From: Streptomyces sp. NBC_00102
GTDB lineage: Bacteria; Actinomycetota; Actinomycetes; Streptomycetales; Streptomycetaceae
Direction of reading: 5' to 3'
Length of the DNA: 64,000 nt
NCBI RefSeq assembly: GCF_026343115.1
Contig: NZ_JAPEMC010000001.1
Location: forward strand, 248,001-312,000
Part shown: positions 42,444 through 49,481 of the stretch, in pieces
Numbering within the stretch: the first letter of the stretch is position 1
Layout of the letters: every line of letters begins with the position of its first letter
Position numbers and translations under genes: made by a program
Notes under the pieces: generated by a model
The model's input: the letters and a program-made list of their open reading frames with translations, nothing else
Database searches by the model: none
What the model was told of the DNA's origin: nothing

Positions 42444-42590
42444 GCGACAACAGGGTCTCCTGGATCTCGGTTGGCTTCGCAACCCCGAGCTACCAAGAGG
42501 CCCTGCCTTCATGCCCACAGCCAGCCACGATCACCCGAACGAGACTCCCGTTCGACGCCCACCCCGCACGATCGAAACGACAACAGCTCC

Positions 42591-42725
42591 TGAGTCAGGC
42601 GCAGATCGCCACGGCGCTGAACGCCCGCCGGGAGGCGGTGGGGAACTGGGAGACCGGCAGGACGGAGCCGCGGCCGCCGAAGCGCGCCGCGCACGCCCGG
42701 CTGCTGGAAAGCCTCGCGGCCGCGG
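42591..42725 (+). pseudogene. Fragment of a second tap gene
   Basis: About 135 bases closely matching 46134-46268, the helix-turn-helix part of the tap-like gene (QAQIATALNARREAVGNWET, GRTEPRPPKRAAHARLLES). The match starts at the first base after the transposon end, so the 5' part was removed by insertion or recombination. The 3' part stops at an unrelated sequence. It is a relic of a duplicated telomere-associated locus. Confidence 0.8.
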
Positions 42726-42818
42726 CACCAAATTGCCAGCCGCCAGACCTTGTCGACTAGCCTGGGCCGTCGTCCCGGTGTCAGGCCAGCAACGGACCAG
42801 GTAGCGCTGAGGTCCGCC

Positions 42819-43025
42819 CTACTTGAAGACCCCGAGTACCACCGCGAGCACAGCGCTGATCGCCATCAACGCCGTTGCGAACGCCTTCCCCGACGTGGAA
42901 ACAGATTCCGGTACCGGGCTCCCGCCCCAGCGGGCGATAGCGAACGCTACGCCTGCCACAAAGAGCGAGAAGACCACCGCCAGGCCGATCCCCATCAGCG
43001 CCATCAGGGTGTGAGTGACGTTCAA
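42819..43025 (-). CDS. Small two-helix membrane protein
   Basis: 68 residues from TTG 43025, directly behind GGAGGAGAG. Two transmembrane helices: ALMGIGLAVVFSLFVAGVAFAI and GKAFATALMAISAVLAVVLGVF, with a short loop ARWGGSPVPESVSTS. Similar small membrane proteins are widespread in Streptomyces. It is divergent from the PP2C gene with about 155 bases between their starts. Function unknown. Confidence 0.6.
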   Translation of the reverse strand: MNVTHTLMALMGIGLAVVFSLFVAGVAFAIARWGGSPVPESVSTSGKAFATALMAISAVLAVVLGVFK

Positions 43026-43121
43026 GGCTCTCCTCCAAGATTCACTCCGTGTAGCGGTACGCCGTCGCACCGCACTGAAATGACGATCCACCCCCCACCT
43101 GCGCGGATGAACCGGTTGGAT

Positions 43122-43162
43122 GTTGTTCGCGGGACAACGTGGGGTTGTTTGGCCAACAACCC
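43122..43162 (+). promoter_or_regulatory. Paired inverted repeats upstream of PP2C gene
   Basis: Two palindromes lie side by side: GTTGT-N7-ACAAC (43122-43138) and GGGTTGTT-TGGCC-AACAACCC (43142-43162). A related GTTGTTCGGGACAAC occurs inside the gene near 44248. Close spacing 19 bases before the GTG start suggests operator sites for a repressor, or hairpins affecting translation. Confidence 0.5.
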
Positions 43163-43180
43163 GATTAGGAGGGGAACGAC

Positions 43181-45640
43181 GTGGGAGCAGCAAGGCGGCC
43201 CGGGCGGCCGTGGGCGGAGGCTCGCGGGGCGTCGCAGGAGATCAACGACGCCGTTCACATCCTTCGTGGCTGGCTTGATGCGTCCAATGTGTCGGTGGCA
43301 GCGCTGCACCGCCTTCTTACACCGGAGCACTTCGACGGAGCTCCGCGGTCCGTCCCTCCGGTCTGGCGGTTACGCGAGCAGCTCAACGGCGTGGGTCTGA
43401 CGTGGGAACTCGCTGAGGCCGTCGCAGACATCTGCTTCCCGGCAGAGACGGTGCAGGAGACAGCTCACCGGCTCGACCAGGTTCGGCGGTTGTGGGACGC
43501 AGCGAACACCTCCCCTACAGCGGCCCATGCCGATCCGACGTACAACCTCGTCGAGGCGCAGAAGCACACGATCCGCGCATTGGAGGAGCTCAACCGTGTG
43601 CGGCAGGCGTACGAGGTCAGTGAGCAGGCCCGGCTGCAGGCCTTGCAAGTGGCCACAGTCCTCTTCGCGCTGCTCGGCCAGACGCAGGCTCAGGTAGTTC
43701 AGCTCACAAGGCAGCTCGATGCTCTCCGCGCCGCCGACAGCCCTCGTCCTGTCGACGAGGTACGGACCGAGGGCCGCCTCGATCGTGCCCAGAAGCAGAC
43801 CGAGGACCTTCGCCTCCAACTGGCACGAGCTGAGGAAGAACGCGACAGAGCACAGCGTGTCGCGGATCTCGCTGCCCGTCAGATCAGCCAGCTCGAGAGG
43901 GAGCTTCGCGATCTCAGGCCCGGTGCGGAGCACGGCATTCCGACTCAGAGCGGGGCGGAGGTCACACTCCCTGGGCCGCCAGCCGGAACGGCTGCGGATG
44001 ATGATGCTCTTGACCAAGTTGACGTGGTTCTCCAGAAGGCCCGCGATGTTCTCGACCGAGAACACGAGGCAGTTCAAGAAGCTGCGGAGGACGTGGGGTG
44101 GCGGGATGCCGGCCAACAGAGCCAAGTGCCTTCAGAAGCCGCCGAGGACGACGAGTGGTGGCTGGTCGAAGAAGCGGAAAAGCGAGGGGAAGTCGTCCCG
44201 GGGCAGGTCGTAAGGGACGTACCAACGGTACGAAACGACGACGAGATGTTGTTCGGGACAACCTCTGATAACCCTCCCACCAGGGAATATACCCCTGGCT
44301 CCGGTACAGAACTTGCGGTCCGGAGGGAGGGTGACCGCGTCCGGTTCATTGGGGCCGCAACGCGTCGGATCTCGCGCGGGATCGACCTCGACGAGATCGT
44401 GACCGGGCTGTGCCGCGCGAGCGTACCGACTTTCTCGGACACCATCCTGGTCTATCTCCGTGAGCCGCTTCCGGTGGGCGACGAGCGGCCGACCGAGCCG
44501 TTTGTACTGCGCCTGCGCCGCACCGATCAGCTGCGGCTGTATGACATGGCGGGTGAGGGACTGCCGCTCGCCGACAACTTGAGTCAGACCTCGGCGGCCG
44601 AACTCTGCGAGTTGCGTGCCGACGGGGACCTCGCCGATGTGCTGCGCCAGGTGCGGCCGATCTTTGGCGAGGCGTCCCAAGCCTCTGCTGCAGTGCGGGA
44701 GTTATGCGGCCCCGAGCACGACGTGCCAGGATCGCGCCGAACGATCCTGGCACCACTGCGGGGACGGCGCCGCGTCATCGGCGTTGCTGTCTTCCTACGT
44801 GCCCCTGAACGCCCGGCCTTCGATCCGCAGGATCTGCTCGTCTCAGCTCAACTCGCCACTCATACAGCGCTCAGCATCGACAAAGCCGTCCTGTACGGCC
44901 GGGAGGCTTATCTCGCCGGTGAGCTGCAGCGCGCGATGCTGCCAGATTCGCTGCCTCAACCCGTCGGTGCCCAGATTGCCTTCCGCTATCTCCCGGCCGC
45001 CGAAACGGCACGGGTCGGCGGCGACTGGTACGACGTGGTCCCACTACCTGTCAGCCAGGTGGCTTTGGTGGTCGGCGATGTGATGGGCCATTCCGTGACC
45101 TCCGCCGCGATTATGGGCCAACTGGGGACTATGGTGCATGCCCTGTCCGGGCTGAACCTGCCGCCGGACGAGGTTCTCAGGCGGCTCGACATTGAGGCAC
45201 AGCGCCTGGGTCCCGACCGGATGGCGACCTGCATGTACGCGGTGTACGACCCGGTTGCACATCGGCTCAAGATCGCCAACGCGGGCCACCCACCTCCGAT
45301 TCTGCTGCACGTTGGCGGTCAGGTAGAGGTTCTTAGGGTCCCGCCGGGGGCGCCGATCGGTATCGGCGGGGTCGACATCAGCACCGTCGAGCTTGACGCG
45401 CCTCCTGGAGCCACTCTGATTCTCTACACAGACGGTCTGGTTGAGTCCCGCATGCGGGACGTGTGGACCGGAATTGAGAATCTGCGGCAGCGCATAGCCG
45501 AGGTCAGCCGCCTGAGTGGACGCGACCACTCGCCGCCTCTGGAGAGGCTCTGCGACGACGTGCTCGACATGCTCGGCTTGGGCGACCGGGACGACGACAT
45601 CGCGTTGCTTGTGGCCCGTTTCGACGGGATCGGACCGTAG
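43181..45640 (+). CDS. GAF-SpoIIE PP2C phosphatase with coiled-coil N-terminus
   Basis: 819 residues from GTG 43181 with AGGAGGGG upstream. Residues 1-110 look like the N-terminal domain of Streptomyces signalling proteins that start with a short helical DNA- or protein-binding unit (HILRGWLDASNVSVAALHRLL). Residues about 130-245 form a coiled-coil (RLQLARAEEERDRAQR). A GAF sensor domain spans about 395-570, and a SpoIIE-type PP2C Ser/Thr phosphatase about 580-815, with metal ligands in GGDWYDV (about 613-619), GDVMGHS (about 631) and DDDIALLV near the end. Such proteins usually reset anti-sigma/anti-anti-sigma switches. No partner gene is adjacent. Confidence 0.88.
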   Translation: MGAARRPGRPWAEARGASQEINDAVHILRGWLDASNVSVAALHRLLTPEHFDGAPRSVPPVWRLREQLNGVGLTWELAEAVADICFPAETVQETAHRLDQVRRLWDAANTSPTAAHADPTYNLVEAQKHTIRALEELNRVRQAYEVSEQARLQALQVATVLFALLGQTQAQVVQLTRQLDALRAADSPRPVDEVRTEGRLDRAQKQTEDLRLQLARAEEERDRAQRVADLAARQISQLERELRDLRPGAEHGIPTQSGAEVTLPGPPAGTAADDDALDQVDVVLQKARDVLDREHEAVQEAAEDVGWRDAGQQSQVPSEAAEDDEWWLVEEAEKRGEVVPGQVVRDVPTVRNDDEMLFGTTSDNPPTREYTPGSGTELAVRREGDRVRFIGAATRRISRGIDLDEIVTGLCRASVPTFSDTILVYLREPLPVGDERPTEPFVLRLRRTDQLRLYDMAGEGLPLADNLSQTSAAELCELRADGDLADVLRQVRPIFGEASQASAAVRELCGPEHDVPGSRRTILAPLRGRRRVIGVAVFLRAPERPAFDPQDLLVSAQLATHTALSIDKAVLYGREAYLAGELQRAMLPDSLPQPVGAQIAFRYLPAAETARVGGDWYDVVPLPVSQVALVVGDVMGHSVTSAAIMGQLGTMVHALSGLNLPPDEVLRRLDIEAQRLGPDRMATCMYAVYDPVAHRLKIANAGHPPPILLHVGGQVEVLRVPPGAPIGIGGVDISTVELDAPPGATLILYTDGLVESRMRDVWTGIENLRQRIAEVSRLSGRDHSPPLERLCDDVLDMLGLGDRDDDIALLVARFDGIGP

Positions 45641-46019
45641 AACGAAAGCGCGCTGGTTGCTGGAACCGGAGGAAGCAGCACCCAGGTGGGTCCGGCGGGT
45701 GCTGGCTGGGGCCGGGGGACTCTCGCCCGCCGTCACGCTGCTGGTCAGCAAGCTCGTGCGATGGGGCGTCCTATGCACACATTGCTGTGGTAGAAGGCCG
45801 ACTACCGCCCAGTGCCACCAGTAGTCGTGCGGGTTCGGCTCTGCGCCGTCGACCACCTCCAGGGCCAGGCGCTGAGCCAGCTCCAAGTCGGCCGTCCCGC
45901 CTCAGTCAGCGAAGAACGCCCCCCTCCATGTCTACTCCGCATTACGTGCGCGATTCATGCGCGATTGGGTGTGCGATTAAGCGCGTGATCGAGTAGGCTG
46001 TCTATTGGAGGTGACCTCT
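45641..46019. other. Intergenic region upstream of tap
   Basis: About 380 bases without a supported gene. The right part carries iterated motifs (45947-45978) and the ribosome site of the tap helix-turn-helix gene. The left part looks like degraded coding sequence; I see no start. Confidence 0.45.
45947..45978 (+). promoter_or_regulatory. Three tandem TGCGCGATT-type boxes
   Basis: TGCGCGATT at 45947 and 45958 and TGTGCGATT at 45970, spaced 11 and 12 bases, about 42-73 bases before the GTG of the tap helix-turn-helix gene. One-turn spacing fits cooperative binding on one DNA face, for example autoregulation by that protein. TAGGCT near 45995 could be a -10 element. Confidence 0.5.
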
Positions 46020-46448
46020 GTGTCCAATGAGAACGAGCTGTTCAGCGCCGTCGACGCGTTGCTGGAGCAAGTCGCGCAGGACGACCTGCCGATCCCCGCG
46101 GAGCGCAAGCGTCTGCGGGAGGCTGCGGGGTTGAGTCAGGCGCAGATCGCCACGGCGCTGGACGCCCGCCGGGAGGCGGTGGGGAACTGGGAGACGGGCA
46201 GGACGGAGCCGCGGCCGCCGAAGCGTGCCGCGTACGCCCGGCTGTTGGAGGGCCTCGCCGCCCGTTTCCCCGCCCCGGCCGCCGACGCGCCCGCCGCGCC
46301 CCCGGGGCCGGTGGTCCCGGAGGTGTTCACCGGCACCGCGCCCGTCCCCGCCCCGGCGCCCGAAGCACCGGCGGCACCGGCTGCTGTCGCACGACCGGCG
46401 CCCGCCGCGAAGGCTGCCGCGTCGTCGCAGCGCCCTGGTGCGAAGTAG
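46020..46448 (+). CDS. N-terminal helix-turn-helix half of Tap (split)
   Basis: 142 residues from GTG 46020 with GGAGGTGACC upstream. Residues about 30-75 are an Xre-like helix-turn-helix (KRLREAAGLSQAQIATALDA, REAVGNWETGRTEPRPPKRA). A long Ala/Pro linker follows and the frame ends at TAG 46446-46448. The next gene is in the same frame three bases later and completes a protein of normal Tap length (about 735). Known Tap proteins carry this helix-turn-helix and linker at their own N-terminus, so the gene seems split by a single in-frame amber codon. This half would bind telomeric DNA. Confidence 0.72.
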   Translation: MSNENELFSAVDALLEQVAQDDLPIPAERKRLREAAGLSQAQIATALDARREAVGNWETGRTEPRPPKRAAYARLLEGLAARFPAPAADAPAAPPGPVVPEVFTGTAPVPAPAPEAPAAPAAVARPAPAAKAAASSQRPGAK

Positions 46449-46451
46449 GCG

Positions 46452-48227
46452 GTGGCGAAGAAGACCACGGCGCCGGCGGCCGCCGTCGACCCGCGCTTCG
46501 AGAACGGCCCGCTCGCGGTCATCGACGCCGACGCCGACGGGCAGGTATCGGCGTACTGCGTCGGCGGCCTGGTCCTGGACGTGCCCGCCAAGACGATCCC
46601 GGCGTTGGTCGACTGGACGCTGACCAAGGCCCGCCTCGGTCAGGCCCGGCTCCACCGCAACGGCCGCGACGCCGACCCGATCCTCGTCCTCACCGCAGCC
46701 GCGCTGGAACGCTTCGGCCTGCCGGTCGCCCTGTCGGAGGAGGAGCGGCACGCGGGGCGTCTCGCGTCCGACCACAAGGTGGTCAAGCAGATTGAGAAGG
46801 CCGGCCTCCAGATGAGCCAGCGCGGTTTCGGTCCGTGGGCGCGGGTCTACCGCGACCCGGAGGGCTCAAGGCGCCGCTGCGTCCAGCTGTGCATCCTGCC
46901 CTGGAACGCGCTGGACGCCCGCGAGTGGGACAAGCGCGACGACCCGCAGCTGCCGACGATGCACCCGGCCGACCTCGCCCAGTACCTCGGCCTGTACGCG
47001 GCCCGGGTCATCACGCCGCGCGGGACGACCGCGACGACCGGCTTGGAGCTGATGACCGCGCTGCGCCCGCCGACCCGCGCGGAGAAGAACCAGGAGACCG
47101 GCGCGTTCGAGCGTGCCTTCAACGACGACGCGCTCACCGCCAAGTACGACGTCGTCCCGTGCGAGGTCCCCGACGAACACCCTCTGCTGAAGGGGAAGTT
47201 CGCCCGTCACCACCTGCGGACCCCGGCCGAGATGCTGATGGAGGAACCGTACGACTGGTGCCGGCCGCTGACCGACGAGGAATACAACCAGCGGTACCTG
47301 GTCTGCATCGACATCAACATGTCGTTCGCCGCCGCCGCGAACGGCCTCACCGTCGGGCTGAACGGGCCGACCCACCTGACCGGCAACCCGCAGTTCAACC
47401 TGGCGCTGCCCGGCTCGTGGCTGGTCGACCTGAGCCACGTCGACCTGTCCCAGGCGCGGATCAACGGCCGCACCGTCGATGTCGATGGAGACCGGCTGCC
47501 GAGCCCGTTCACGCCGAAGGGCGACCGGCCCCAGGGCCCGGCCTGGTACGCCACGCCCACCGTGCAGTACGCGGTGCAGCTCGGCTTCGACGTCGCTCCG
47601 ATCGAGGCGTACGTCCGTACCCAGACCGGCCGCTACCTCAACCCCTGGTACACGCAGCTGCGCGACGCGTACGTGGACACGATGGCCGACATGGGCGTCA
47701 CCCCCGACCTCACCGGTCAGGACTTCCTGGACGCCATGGCCCGGCGCAAGCAGGTCGACCCGACGATGGCGCTGCTGGAGACCGCGATCAAGGCCACCGC
47801 GAAGGGCGGCATCGGCAAACTCAGGCAGCGCTCCCGCGGCCAGGTGCCGTACTACGAGCCCTACCCCGCGCTGGACCGGGAGACCTGGCGCCCTGACATC
47901 CGGGCCGCTGTGCTGGCCTGCCAGCGGATCGAACTGCACCGCAAGCTGATGAAAACGGCGGCCGCCGCCGACCTGTACCCCGTCGCCGTCGGCACCGACG
48001 CGATCGTCTACCCCTCGCCAGGCCCGTCCCCGCTGGACGTCCTGCCACCCGCTCTTGAAGGCAAACCGGTACCCGGCTTCCGGCTCGGCGTCTCGCCCGG
48101 CATGGTCAAGCACCAGGGCACCCAGACCGTCCTGTGGGCGGAGCAGCTCTTCGAGGAACGCGGCGGCGTCTTCAACCTCGCCAACCTCATCAAGACCGCC
48201 GACCCGACGGCCGGAGAAGGGGAGTAG
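46452..48227 (+). CDS. tap: Telomere-associated protein Tap, main part
   Basis: 591 residues from GTG 46452 (VAKKTTAPAAAVDPRFENGPL). The body matches my memory of Streptomyces Tap: DPRFENGPLAVIDAD, CVGGLVLDVPAKTIPALVDW, DHKVVKQIEKAG, RGFGPWARVYRDPEG, TGLELMTALRPPTR, and a DIN-type acidic motif in YLVCIDINMSFAAAANGLTV. Tap recruits the terminal protein Tpg to telomeric DNA so the recessed 5' ends can be primed. Tpg follows six bases downstream, the standard order. The natural N-terminal helix-turn-helix is encoded by the preceding frame, separated by one stop codon; the ribosome site for this GTG is weak. Confidence 0.85.
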   Translation: MAKKTTAPAAAVDPRFENGPLAVIDADADGQVSAYCVGGLVLDVPAKTIPALVDWTLTKARLGQARLHRNGRDADPILVLTAAALERFGLPVALSEEERHAGRLASDHKVVKQIEKAGLQMSQRGFGPWARVYRDPEGSRRRCVQLCILPWNALDAREWDKRDDPQLPTMHPADLAQYLGLYAARVITPRGTTATTGLELMTALRPPTRAEKNQETGAFERAFNDDALTAKYDVVPCEVPDEHPLLKGKFARHHLRTPAEMLMEEPYDWCRPLTDEEYNQRYLVCIDINMSFAAAANGLTVGLNGPTHLTGNPQFNLALPGSWLVDLSHVDLSQARINGRTVDVDGDRLPSPFTPKGDRPQGPAWYATPTVQYAVQLGFDVAPIEAYVRTQTGRYLNPWYTQLRDAYVDTMADMGVTPDLTGQDFLDAMARRKQVDPTMALLETAIKATAKGGIGKLRQRSRGQVPYYEPYPALDRETWRPDIRAAVLACQRIELHRKLMKTAAAADLYPVAVGTDAIVYPSPGPSPLDVLPPALEGKPVPGFRLGVSPGMVKHQGTQTVLWAEQLFEERGGVFNLANLIKTADPTAGEGE

Positions 48228-48233
48228 CAGGTC

Positions 48234-48791
48234 ATGGTCGACTTGCTCGGGGACAGCCTGGACCGCGCGCTGGAGGGGGCGTTCACCCGCCGCATCCCCC
48301 AGTCCGCTCAGGCGCAGATGAAATACCTCGTCAAGCAGCTCAAGGGCACCAAGGCCGCCGCCCAGGCCCTCGGGATCTCCCAGCGCACCGTGGAGCGGTA
48401 CGTGACGGGCAAGCTCAAGCGCCCCCGCCAGGACCTGCGCGCCCGCCTGGAGCGCGAGGTGAAGAAGCGGTGGCAGCCGCAGATCCGCGCGAAGGCCAGG
48501 AAGAAGGCCGCGTCCACGGGCGGGCTGGTCGTCTCCACCCGCGCCCGCTTCGGCTTCGAAGCCGCCGGCGGCACGACCGACGACGCCCGCATCCGGGACA
48601 TCGCCCAGGCCCTGCCGCCCGAGTACGCCGACAAGCTGTTCAACGCACGGGAGCAGGGCCAGACCGAGGCCCAGCTCCGGCAGATCGCCGCCGACGGCCT
48701 GGCCAGGATGTACTTCCGCGCCAACAACAGCCGCGCGCACGGACTGGACGTGGAGTTCACCGACGTGGAACGGCTCGACATCGAGCTGTAG
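48234..48791 (+). CDS. tpg: Telomere terminal protein Tpg
   Basis: 185 residues, the normal length for Tpg. MVDLLGDSLDRALEGAFTRR starts it. A helix-turn-helix is at about 39-60 (TKAAAQALGISQRTVERYVT), and the C-terminal half has DARIRDIAQALPPEYADKLF and LARMYFRANNSRAHGLDVEF. Tpg is covalently attached to the 5' ends of linear Streptomyces replicons and primes end patching with Tap. Its presence is the strongest evidence that this replicon is linear. A strong hairpin follows at 48808. Confidence 0.93.
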   Translation: MVDLLGDSLDRALEGAFTRRIPQSAQAQMKYLVKQLKGTKAAAQALGISQRTVERYVTGKLKRPRQDLRARLEREVKKRWQPQIRAKARKKAASTGGLVVSTRARFGFEAAGGTTDDARIRDIAQALPPEYADKLFNAREQGQTEAQLRQIAADGLARMYFRANNSRAHGLDVEFTDVERLDIEL

Positions 48792-48807
48792 GCCGGCTCC
48801 TCCACGA

Positions 48808-48844
48808 GTCGCGCCCCCGGCATCGGAGCTGCCGGGGGCGCGAC
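48808..48844 (+). terminator. Terminator after tpg
   Basis: A perfect 14-bp stem GTCGCGCCCCCGGC / GCCGGGGGCGCGAC with a 9-base loop, 17 bases after the tpg stop, followed by TTTCGCATCC. The loop and inner stem (GGCATCGGAGCTGCCGGGG) and the trailing ATCCTACGG recur at 52965-53022. Confidence 0.85.
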
Positions 48845-49481
48845 GTTTCGCATCCTACGGAAGGCCCGCCACGGTCAAGTCGTGCGCGTGGCACGGCACT
48901 GTGCTCACCAGGACAGCGCGGCGCGGTGGCGGCGTTGATGGCCGGTCGGAAGAGCCCATGAGCGGGGCGGCGGTGGTGACTGCCCGGTCCCCTCCCACAG
49001 CACCCGGATCACCGGAACTGTCCGCAACCTGCCCTGATTTGAACGGAGCTGCGCTACTTGCTTCTCAACTCCTGACCGTCCTATCCAGGTCGGGCTGCTG
49101 CTGCCCACCGCAGGAACCGGGCAAGACCGAAAAGGCGGAGACGAAGGGCTGATGGTGCGTTAATCTGGTGGCCGCCGACGCTCGCGCGTCGGCCGCGTAC
49201 CGCTCCGGTTATGCAGAACCGCACGCCACAGGGTTGGACCTGCAGCGTGAAGAGTGGCTGGCGCCCGTCCATGACGGGAGTCCGGGTCCAGATGGCCTGG
49301 CCGACCAGCAGCTCGCCTGGCTCTGCGGAACGCCGGTCGGCACGAGAGGTCCCGGACACGAGCCGAGGACTGACCGTGACGACGCTCGCCGCCCTGTGAC
49401 GGCGCGCAGTGGAGTCCCAGGCACGGTGCCGGGACGGCAGGCCCGGCCTGCAGCGCGCTGATCCCCCAGAAGGGCGAGATC
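48845..49481. other. Long stretch without a supported gene
   Basis: About 640 bases. Open frames exist on both strands (for example 49168-49461) but lack ribosome sites, recognisable sequence or coding composition. Promoter sequences for the gene at 49482 should be here. I see nothing else definite. Confidence 0.4.

Larger units (their letters stand above)
40915..42590. mobile_element. IS5-family transposon with coiled-coil passenger gene
   Basis: A 1,676-base unit bounded by terminal inverted repeats 40915-40933 and 42572-42590 (15 of 19 matching; common core GCTGTTGTC). It contains two convergent genes, the coiled-coil protein at 41027 and the IS5-type transposase at 41532, which overlap at their 3' ends. 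The left boundary coincides with the point where similarity between the two CRISPR leaders ends. The right end abuts a truncated tap-like gene at 42591. Confidence 0.7.

Noticed and set aside
46866..48740. 624-codon minus-strand open frame opposite tap and tpg
   Set aside because: Antisense of recognisable Tap and Tpg; the sequence is low-complexity Gly/Val/Leu without motifs.
49168..49461. Possible small plus-strand gene upstream of 49482
   Set aside because: No ribosome site, Arg/Pro/Ala-rich drift in composition and no recognisable fold.
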